A DNA stretch of 20,228 nucleotides from an uncultured Gemmatimonadota bacterium (GTDB lineage Bacteria; Gemmatimonadota; Gemmatimonadetes; Gemmatimonadales; GWC2-71-9). The stretch lies in contig CAMLLJ010000020.1 of assembly GCA_946480845.1 (NCBI GenBank), positions 1-20,228 on the forward strand, read 5' to 3'. Position 1 is the stretch's first letter; each line of letters starts with the position of its first letter. The notes beneath the pieces are model-generated. The model was given only the letters and a program-made list of their open reading frames with translations, was not told the DNA's origin and did not search any database. The position numbers and the translations under genes were made by a program. Below are positions 14,652-20,228 of this stretch, piece by piece.

Positions 14652-15647
14652 TCAGCGCGCCGGGCGCGCGAGCTGGATCATCCCGATCCGTCCCGTGCCG
14701 CTGAGCGCCAGCCAGAGGCGGCCCCGCAGCGAGTCGCTGACCATGTGCCGGACCACGGGGCCGGAAGTGGGAATGGGCACGGTCTCCATCTTCCCCGACT
14801 TCGGGTCGAACGCCACCATCAGGCTGGTCCGGGCCTCGTTGTACCAGATCCTGCCGTCGGTCGCGATCGCGATGCCGTAGGGGCCCGCCTCCTCGGAGGG
14901 CGAGCGCCATTCGCGCACGGCGCCCGTGGCCGGGTCGAGCGCACCCAGGTACCCGCGAGCATAGTCGGTGTACCAGACGATGCCGTCGCTGCCGACGGCG
15001 AGGCGTCGCGGGCGCGCGCCCGCGGCGGGCAGCTCGAACTCGCGCAGCGCGCCGGTGGCCGGGTCCACCCGGCCCAGCTTGTTGGTGCCCAGGAATGCGA
15101 TCCAGACCGACCCGTCGGGCGCGGCCCGCATGCCGTACGGGATCGAGCGCGGCGTCGGCGACATCCAGACGTCGGCCTTGCCGGTGGCCAGGTCGAGGCG
15201 GCCGAAGCTGTTGTTGTTGGCGTCGGTGAACCAGACGGCGCCGCGATGCACGATCGGCGTGTGCGGGTGCCTCGCCTCCGGGGGGAGCGGGAACTCGTCG
15301 ATCTTCCCGGTCCGGGGATCGAGGCGCCCGAGCAGCCCCGTGCGCTGGGCCGTGTACCAGACCATCCCGTCCGGCGCCACCTCGATGCCGTGCGGGCCGG
15401 AGGCGGGCGTCGGGGTCTCGTAGTCGGTGATCTGCCCCGTTTCGGGGTCGAGCCTGCCGATGTAACTGTTGGTCTGGTCGGTGTACCAGACGATGCCGTC
15501 CGCGCCGACCGCGGGATCGTGCGGGAAGTTGCCGCTGCGGGGGATCAGGTACTCCTCGACCGACGGCGCCCGGGCGGCATGGAGAGCCGGCAGGAGCGGA
15601 ATCGCCAGAGCGGCGAGGAGCGGCGCGAGCGTGTGGCGCGAAGGCAT
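14652..15647 (-). CDS. Vgb-like seven-bladed beta-propeller, exported
   Basis: A 331-residue protein resembling virginiamycin B lyase (Vgb) and NHL-type propellers. A signal peptide (1 to about 27) leads into repeats containing DG-x-VW-Y/F-T and LGRLDP-x-TG. The marker Trp occurs at 54, 97, 139, 182, 225, 268 and 312, a spacing of 42-44 residues: exactly seven blades. Vgb opens streptogramin B lactone rings, but most relatives of this family are uncharacterised, and here an exported protein in a housekeeping setting makes antibiotic inactivation doubtful. Two polar residues near the last blades (Glu271 and His301) could be catalytic; I cannot align them safely. The start at ATG 15647 has GGAG 6 nt upstream. 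It shares its strand with rho, separated by 89 bp. Confidence 0.8.
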   Translation of the reverse strand: MPSRHTLAPLLAALAIPLLPALHAARAPSVEEYLIPRSGNFPHDPAVGADGIVWYTDQTNSYIGRLDPETGQITDYETPTPASGPHGIEVAPDGMVWYTAQRTGLLGRLDPRTGKIDEFPLPPEARHPHTPIVHRGAVWFTDANNNSFGRLDLATGKADVWMSPTPRSIPYGMRAAPDGSVWIAFLGTNKLGRVDPATGALREFELPAAGARPRRLAVGSDGIVWYTDYARGYLGALDPATGAVREWRSPSEEAGPYGIAIATDGRIWYNEARTSLMVAFDPKSGKMETVPIPTSGPVVRHMVSDSLRGRLWLALSGTGRIGMIQLARPAR

Positions 15648-15681
15648 CGGGACTCCAGGGCTGGTGGGGTGAATGGCACTA

Positions 15682-15697
15682 CGGCGGCGCGCCGCCG
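15682..15697. repeat. Perfect 16-bp palindrome in a divergent promoter region
   Basis: CGGCGGCG (15682-15689) meets CGCCGCCG (15690-15697) with no gap. It lies between the divergent propeller and DUF1015 genes, just before a candidate -35 box, so it could be an operator. High GC content makes chance a strong alternative. Confidence 0.3.
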
Positions 15698-15700
15698 GAG

Positions 15701-15730
15701 TTGCGAAGGGCGCCGCGAGGCGAGTAGGAT
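15701..15730 (+). promoter_or_regulatory. Candidate promoter of the serine-cluster operon
   Basis: TTGCGA (15701-15706), an 18-bp spacer, and TAGGAT (15725-15730) match the sigma-70 boxes at four of six positions each. A start near 15737 would exclude the ATG at 15729 and agree with the TTG start at 15771. A GCCGCGGC/GCCGCGGC hairpin (15736-15756) would then stand at the 5' end of the transcript. Confidence 0.4.
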
Positions 15731-15770
15731 GTGTCGCCGCGGCACGCCGCCGCGGCAGGACGAGGAACGA

Positions 15771-17030
15771 TTGCGACTGAACCCATTCCGGGCACTCCGT
15801 CCCGCCCCCGCGCTCGCCGCGCAGGTGGCCGCCGTCCCCTACGACGTGGTGAACCGGGACGAAGCCGCCGCGCTCGCCGCGGGAAACCCGCACAGCTTTC
15901 TGCACGTCGGCCGCTCCGACATCGACCTCCCCCCGGACACCGACCCCCACGACGACCGCGTCTATGCGGCCGCCCGCGACGCGCTCGAGCGCTTCCAGCG
16001 CGACGGCACGCTCATCCGTGAGCCGGCGCCCTGCTTCTATCTCTACCGGCAGGTAATGGACGGCCGCACCCAGACCGGCCTGGTCGGGTGCGTGCATATC
16101 GACGATTACGAGCGCGACGTCATCCGCAAGCACGAGAAGACGCGGAAGGACAAGGAAGACGACCGCACCCGCCACGTGCTCGAGCTGGGCGCCAATGCCG
16201 AGCCGGTCTTCCTCACCTACCGGGCCCGTCCCGAGCTCGACCGGCTCGCCGATCCGGTCACCCGCGAGGCGGCGCTCTACGACTTCACGGCCCCTGACGG
16301 CGTCCGGCACGTGGTCTGGAGGATCGAGGACACCCGGCCCTGGGCCGAGCTCTTCGGCACCGTCCCGGTGGCGTACGTGGCCGACGGACACCATCGCTCG
16401 GCGAGTGCCTGGCGCGCGGGCCGCGAGCTGCAGCGCGCCAACCCGGAGCACCACGGCAACGAGGAGTACAACTGGTTCCTCGCCGTGCTCTTTCCCGACG
16501 ACCAGCTCCGCATCCTGCCCTACAACCGCGTGGTGCGCGACCTGGCGGGCCAGTCCCCGGCCCGGGTGCTCGAGCGGCTCCGTGAGGCGGGCACGGTGCG
16601 CCCAGCGGACTCGCCCGAGCCGCCCAGGGCGGGGTCGGTCTGCGTGTACCTCGACGGATCGTGGCACCTGCTCGAGTTCGATCCCGCGCGCATTGACGCC
16701 GGGCACCCGATCCGCTCGCTCGACGTGAGCCTGCTGCACGAGCTGGTGCTCGGCCCGGTGCTCGGCGTCGGTGACGTGCGCACCGACGAGCGGATCGATT
16801 TCGTCGGCGGCATCCGGGGACCGGAGGCACTCGAGCGCCGGGTCGATTCGGGCGCGGCGGCGATCGCCTTCTCGATGTTCCCCACGACCCTCGACCAGCT
16901 CATGGCCGTCTCCGACGCCGGCGAGGTGATGCCCCCGAAGAGCACCTGGTTCGAGCCCAAGCTGCGCAGCGGCCTGTTCGTGCACACGCTGGACCAGCCA
17001 CCCGAGGATGGAGGACGCGCCCCCGCATGA
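15771..17030 (+). CDS. DUF1015 (COG4198) protein of the serine cluster
   Basis: A 419-residue protein of the DUF1015 family, of about normal length. Conserved blocks: NPFRALRP (4-11), PYDVV (23-27), VIRKHEKT (117-124), and [11 protein letters not shown] (203-213). The function is not established. The DGHHR-type motif recalls the ParB/sulfiredoxin fold that includes SerK and SbnI serine kinases; this is my inference, not a shown homology. Its TGA overlaps the serA ATG (ATGA, 17027-17030), so the two are coupled. DUF1015 genes next to serA and serC occur in other phyla, which points to serine metabolism; the cluster has no serB. TTG 15771 with GAGGA 5 nt upstream is preferred over ATG 15729, which lies within the candidate -10 box. 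Confidence 0.85.
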   Translation: MRLNPFRALRPAPALAAQVAAVPYDVVNRDEAAALAAGNPHSFLHVGRSDIDLPPDTDPHDDRVYAAARDALERFQRDGTLIREPAPCFYLYRQVMDGRTQTGLVGCVHIDDYERDVIRKHEKTRKDKEDDRTRHVLELGANAEPVFLTYRARPELDRLADPVTREAALYDFTAPDGVRHVVWRIEDTRPWAELFGTVPVAYVADGHHRSASAWRAGRELQRANPEHHGNEEYNWFLAVLFPDDQLRILPYNRVVRDLAGQSPARVLERLREAGTVRPADSPEPPRAGSVCVYLDGSWHLLEFDPARIDAGHPIRSLDVSLLHELVLGPVLGVGDVRTDERIDFVGGIRGPEALERRVDSGAAAIAFSMFPTTLDQLMAVSDAGEVMPPKSTWFEPKLRSGLFVHTLDQPPEDGGRAPA

Positions 17031-18247
17031 AGGTCCTGATCGCGGACAAGTTCGAGAAGGTGGGCATCGACGGGCTGAAGGAGCTGGGCTGCACCGTGGT
17101 GATGCGCCCCGAGCTCACGGCCGACGAGCTGCCGGCGGCGCTGGCAGAGACCGATCCGAGCGTGCTCATCGTCCGGAGCACGAAGGTGACGGCGGCCGCT
17201 CTGGGCTCGGGCCCGAGCCTCGGCCTGGTGATCCGCGCCGGGGCCGGCATCGATACGATCGACGTGCCCGCGGCCTCGGCGCGCGGCGTCTTCGTCTCCA
17301 ACTGCCCGGGCCGCAACTCCGTCGCCGTCGCCGAGCTGGTGCTGGCGCTCCTCCTCTCCTGCGACCGGCGGGTGCCCGACCAGGTGGCGGACAGCCGCGC
17401 CGGCACCTGGAACAAGGCCGAATACTCGAAGGCCCGCGGGCTGCACGGCCGCACCCTCGGCATCGTGGGACTGGGCCAGATCGGCCGCGAGATCGCGGTG
17501 CGGGCCAAGGCGTTCGGGATGCACGTGGCCGCCTGGTCGCGGAACCTCACCATCGAGAGCGCCGAGCAGCTCGGCGTCACCTACTGCGAGACGCCGCTCG
17601 AGGTGGCGCGGGTGAGCGACGCGGTCTCGATCAACGTCGCGGCCACGGCCGAAACGAAGGACCTGGTGAACGCCGAGTTCCTCGCGTCGATGCGCCGCGG
17701 GGCGTACCTGATCAATACATCGCGCGGCTCGGTGGTGGACGAGGCGGCCCTGCGCGAGGCCGTCCGCACCCGCGGCATCCGCGCCGGGCTCGACGTCTTC
17801 CAGCAGGAGCCGGCCGGCGGCACCGGCACCATCGCCAACGACCTGGTGAAGGAGCCCGGCGTCTACGTGACCCACCACGTCGGCGCGTCCACCGAGCAGG
17901 CGCAGATCGCCATCGCGCACGAGGTGCTGCGCATCGTGCAGGAGTACATGGAGCGGGGCGGCGTGCCCAACTGCGTGAACCGGCTGGCCAAGAGCGCCGC
18001 CACCCACGTGCTGTCCGTCCGGCACCTCAACCGCCCCGGCGTGCTCGCCGACGTCTTCCGCGAGCTGGCGGCGCGCGGCGTCAACGTCGAGGAGGTCGAG
18101 AACATCATCTATCACGGCGCCAAGGCGACGCTCGCCCGCGTGCACCTCGATTCGCCGCCCGACGCCGCCGCGCTGGAGGCGATCCGGAGCGGGAACGCTC
18201 ACATCATCAGCGTCGACCTCACCGCCATCGATCGGAGCCGCACATGA
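17027..18247 (+). CDS. serA: D-3-phosphoglycerate dehydrogenase
   Basis: A 406-residue SerA that oxidises 3-phosphoglycerate to 3-phosphohydroxypyruvate with NAD+, the first step of serine synthesis. The substrate-binding part (1-95) is followed by the Rossmann domain with GLGQIG (148-153). The catalytic set of the D-2-hydroxyacid dehydrogenase family is visible: Arg233 in TSRGSVVDE, Glu261 in QQEP, and His284 in [10 protein letters not shown]-terminal ACT domain (about 327-397, starting [17 protein letters not shown]) suggests control by serine or another amino acid, as in E. coli SerA. The intervening domain of long mycobacterial SerA is absent. It begins inside the end of DUF1015 and ends overlapping serC (ATGA at 18244-18247), a coupled operon. 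Confidence 0.96.
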   Translation: MKVLIADKFEKVGIDGLKELGCTVVMRPELTADELPAALAETDPSVLIVRSTKVTAAALGSGPSLGLVIRAGAGIDTIDVPAASARGVFVSNCPGRNSVAVAELVLALLLSCDRRVPDQVADSRAGTWNKAEYSKARGLHGRTLGIVGLGQIGREIAVRAKAFGMHVAAWSRNLTIESAEQLGVTYCETPLEVARVSDAVSINVAATAETKDLVNAEFLASMRRGAYLINTSRGSVVDEAALREAVRTRGIRAGLDVFQQEPAGGTGTIANDLVKEPGVYVTHHVGASTEQAQIAIAHEVLRIVQEYMERGGVPNCVNRLAKSAATHVLSVRHLNRPGVLADVFRELAARGVNVEEVENIIYHGAKATLARVHLDSPPDAAALEAIRSGNAHIISVDLTAIDRSRT

Positions 18248-19332
18248 GCGACCGCATCTGGAACTTCGGCGCCGGGCCCGGCACCCTCCCCGAGCCCGTG
18301 CTCAAGGCGGCCCAGCGCGACATCTGGAACGTGGCGGACAGCGGCATCGGCATCATGGAGCACAGCCACCGCGGCAAGGTGTTCGATGCCGTCATCGCCG
18401 ACGCCGAGCGGATGTGCCGCGACCTGGCCGGCATCTCCGACGACTACCACGTGCTCTTCCTCCAGGGCGGCGCCTCGACCCAGTTCGCCATGGTGCCGAT
18501 GAACTTCCTGCCCGAGGGAGGGACGGCGGACTACCTGGTCACCGGCGTCTGGTCGGAAAAGGCGGTGAAGGAGGCAAAGCTCGTCGGCACCGTGCACGAG
18601 GCGGCGTCGGGCAAGGCGGGGAAGTTCCTCGCCATCCCGCCGGCGGACGCGATCCGCTACTCGGCCTCGCCGGCGTACGTCCACCTCACCACCAACAACA
18701 CCATCTACGGCACCCAGTGGCGCGCCGAGCCGGCCGTCCCGCCGGGCGTGCCCCTCGTCGCCGACACGTCCAGCGACATGTACAGCCGGCCGATCGACGT
18801 GAGCCGGTACGGGCTCATCTATGCCGGGGCCCAGAAGAACCTGGGGCCGTCCGGCGTGGTGCTGGTGATCATCCGGAAGGACCTCGTCGAGCGCGGTGCG
18901 CAGGGCCTGCCCACCATGCTGCAGTACCGCACTCACGCCGAGGCCGGATCGCTGTACAACACGCCGCCGACCTTCGGCATCTACGTGATGGGCGAGGTGT
19001 TCCGCTGGATCGGCGACATGGGCGGGCTCGCCGGCATGGCGGAACGCAACGCGGAGAAGGCGCGCGTGGTCTACGACTTCCTCGACCAGAGCCGCTTCTT
19101 CCGCGCCACCGTGGAGGGGGAGAGCCGGTCGCTGATGAACGTCTGCTTCCGGGCACCGAGCGAGGAGCTGGAGAAGCGCTTCGTCGCCGAGGCCACCAAG
19201 GCCGGGCTCGACGGGCTCAAGGGGCACCGCTCGGCGGGCGGCATGCGGGCGAGCATCTACAACGCCATGCCCGTCGAGGGCTGCCGCGCGCTGGTGGAGT
19301 TCATGCGCCGCTTCGAGCGCGAGAACGCGTAG
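18244..19332 (+). CDS. serC: Phosphoserine aminotransferase
   Basis: A 362-residue PLP-dependent transaminase of fold type I, class V, which converts 3-phosphohydroxypyruvate and glutamate to 3-phosphoserine. The N-terminal [10 protein letters not shown] (7-16) and EHSHRG (39-44) are characteristic. [11 protein letters not shown] (72-82) binds the cofactor phosphate region, DTSSDM (174-179) includes the Asp that contacts the pyridine nitrogen, and Lys198 in [12 protein letters not shown] forms the Schiff base, at the same number as in E. coli. The C-terminal [14 protein letters not shown] binds substrate carboxylates. The start overlaps the serA stop, and the sulfurtransferase gene begins 9 bp after the serC stop. 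The same enzyme family can also serve in pyridoxal phosphate synthesis. Confidence 0.97.
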   Translation: MSDRIWNFGAGPGTLPEPVLKAAQRDIWNVADSGIGIMEHSHRGKVFDAVIADAERMCRDLAGISDDYHVLFLQGGASTQFAMVPMNFLPEGGTADYLVTGVWSEKAVKEAKLVGTVHEAASGKAGKFLAIPPADAIRYSASPAYVHLTTNNTIYGTQWRAEPAVPPGVPLVADTSSDMYSRPIDVSRYGLIYAGAQKNLGPSGVVLVIIRKDLVERGAQGLPTMLQYRTHAEAGSLYNTPPTFGIYVMGEVFRWIGDMGGLAGMAERNAEKARVVYDFLDQSRFFRATVEGESRSLMNVCFRAPSEELEKRFVAEATKAGLDGLKGHRSAGGMRASIYNAMPVEGCRALVEFMRRFERENA

Positions 19333-19341
19333 CCGGCGCCC

Positions 19342-20193
19342 ATGGCCGCCGGCGCCGACCTCCCCCCGCTCGTCTCCACCGGCTGGCTCGCTGAGCGCCT
19401 GGCCGATCCACGGGTGCGTCCGGTGGACGCGTCCTGGTACCTGCCCGCATCGGGCCGTGATGCTGCGGCCGAATTCCTGGCCGCGCACATCCCCGGCGCC
19501 GTCCGGTTCGATCTCGAGGAAAATTCCGATCGCTCGAGCGGCCTCCCGCACATGCTCCCTTCCCCGGAGGCGTTCGCCGCCAGCATGCGGGGCCTGGGCC
19601 TCTCCAGCGGCGACACCATCGTCGTCTACGATGACTCGGGCGCCAACATGAGTGCCGCGCGGGCCTGGTGGATGTTCCGCGTCTTCGGCCATGCGCGAGT
19701 GGCGGTCCTGGACGGGGGCTTCGGCAAGTGGCGCGCCGAGGGCCGGACCCTCGAGGCCGGAGCCGGCCGTGCGGGTCAGGGCGACTTCGAGGCCCGCCTC
19801 GATCCCGCCCGCGTCCGCGACCTGGCGGCAATGCGCGCCAACCTCGGTACCGCGGCTGAGCAGGTGATCGATGCCCGGTCCGCCGGGCGGTTTGCCGGCA
19901 CGGCGCCGGAGCCGCGTCCCGGTCTCCGTTCGGGACACATTCCCGGGAGTCTCAGCCTTCCCTATACGGAGCTGGTCGGTCCCGACGGCACGATGCTGCC
20001 GCCGGCGGTACTGCGCCGGAAGTTCGCCCGCGCGGGCATCGACCTCGCGCGGCCGGTGGTGGCGTCGTGCGGGTCGGGGGTCACGGCCTGCGCGCTGGTC
20101 CACGCGCTGCATGTGCTGGGGCACGAGGACACGGCGGTGTACGACGGTTCCTGGACCGAATGGGGCGGGAGGGAGGACGTGCCAGTGGAGTAG
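19342..20193 (+). CDS. sseA: 3-Mercaptopyruvate sulfurtransferase (tandem rhodanese)
   Basis: A 283-residue protein with two rhodanese domains. The first (about 8-135) has lost the catalytic Cys: its loop reads YDDSGANMSAARAWW (96-110). The second (about 150-280) is active-looking with Cys243 in ASCGSGVTAC. The CGSGVT loop is the mercaptopyruvate type, unlike CRKGVT of thiosulfate sulfurtransferases. It transfers sulfane sulfur from 3-mercaptopyruvate, a cysteine transamination product, to thiols or cyanide. RPGLRSGHIPGS (192-203) is the usual linker before that loop. The gene follows serC after 9 bp, so it belongs to the serine operon, perhaps linking serine to cysteine metabolism. ATG 19342 has no strong Shine-Dalgarno; translational coupling to serC may serve. 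The symbol is by similarity to the E. coli gene. Confidence 0.9.
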   Translation: MAAGADLPPLVSTGWLAERLADPRVRPVDASWYLPASGRDAAAEFLAAHIPGAVRFDLEENSDRSSGLPHMLPSPEAFAASMRGLGLSSGDTIVVYDDSGANMSAARAWWMFRVFGHARVAVLDGGFGKWRAEGRTLEAGAGRAGQGDFEARLDPARVRDLAAMRANLGTAAEQVIDARSAGRFAGTAPEPRPGLRSGHIPGSLSLPYTELVGPDGTMLPPAVLRRKFARAGIDLARPVVASCGSGVTACALVHALHVLGHEDTAVYDGSWTEWGGREDVPVE

Positions 20194-20228
20194 GTGCCCG
20201 CCCCCCCGTAAAACCCAGCGCACCCCGG

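Noticed and set aside
14652..15647. Reading the Vgb-like gene as a streptogramin resistance gene
   Set aside because: Only overall propeller similarity is visible; it has a signal peptide, a housekeeping setting and no confirmed catalytic residues.
14652..16985. A 777-codon minus-strand frame ending with the propeller
   Set aside because: Its upstream half is antisense to the DUF1015 gene; the signal peptide and GGAG site place the real start at 15647.
14547..17030. An 827-codon plus-strand frame that ends with DUF1015
   Set aside because: The first half is antisense to the propeller gene and has no family resemblance; DUF1015 similarity begins only near 15771.
17008..19332. A 774-codon plus-strand frame ending in SerC
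   Set aside because: The part before 18244 is serA read out of frame; SerC homology starts at 18244, which overlaps the serA stop.
1..20228. CRISPR arrays, insertion sequences, integrases, attachment sites and phage genes
   Set aside because: No regularly spaced long repeats, transposase-like coding regions or terminal inverted repeats were seen on either strand.

Overview
This is a very GC-rich bacterial chromosomal segment with closely packed genes, genome-wide housekeeping functions and no phage, transposon, CRISPR, rRNA or tRNA signal that I can see. Signal peptides, a lipoprotein with a Ser after its lipobox Cys, MreB, a class A PBP and many GC-ending codons fit a Gram-negative-type, GC-rich lineage. 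A Rho without the N-terminal helical domain, an EF-P with a Pro-Gly-Asn loop, and the DUF1015-serA-serC block make Gemmatimonadota or a close relative my best guess. That placement is inference; no marker in the window settles it.

Layout. 1-3130 (minus strand): a partial LigD-type ATP-dependent DNA ligase homologue whose catalytic residues are replaced, an outer-membrane-type lipoprotein with a CHRD/Cu-Zn-SOD-like domain, and a single-pass membrane protein with a GYF_2-like cytoplasmic head. The ligase leader holds three DnaA-box-like 9-mers spaced exactly 21 bp and a perfect 9-bp inverted repeat. 3130-5160: a Bax-inhibitor-1/YccA membrane protein (plus) convergent with a DUF4342 protein (minus), then efp (plus). 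5180-9920 (minus): a TssS-like run of cell-envelope genes, namely a class A penicillin-binding protein, mreB and a Tat-exported serine hydrolase of the beta-lactamase class C fold. 10000-12082 (plus): a MATE transporter, a cold-shock protein with a long structured leader, and rpsU. 12101-15647 (minus): a Vgb-like seven-bladed propeller, rho, and a second GYF_2-like membrane protein that overlaps rho. 15771-20193 (plus): a compact cluster of DUF1015, serA, serC and a 3-mercaptopyruvate sulfurtransferase, coupled by ATGA overlaps.

How the genes work together. MreB and the class A PBP both serve side-wall peptidoglycan synthesis and are adjacent on the same strand. CspA and S21 form a small translation/cold-adaptation unit. 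SerA and SerC perform the first two steps of serine synthesis from 3-phosphoglycerate; the third enzyme (SerB) is missing from the cluster, while DUF1015 and a sulfurtransferase frame it.

The least explained elements are the two GYF_2-like membrane proteins, which look like paralogues about 9 kb apart, the apparently dead ligase with its phased repeats, and the DUF1015 protein of the serine cluster.
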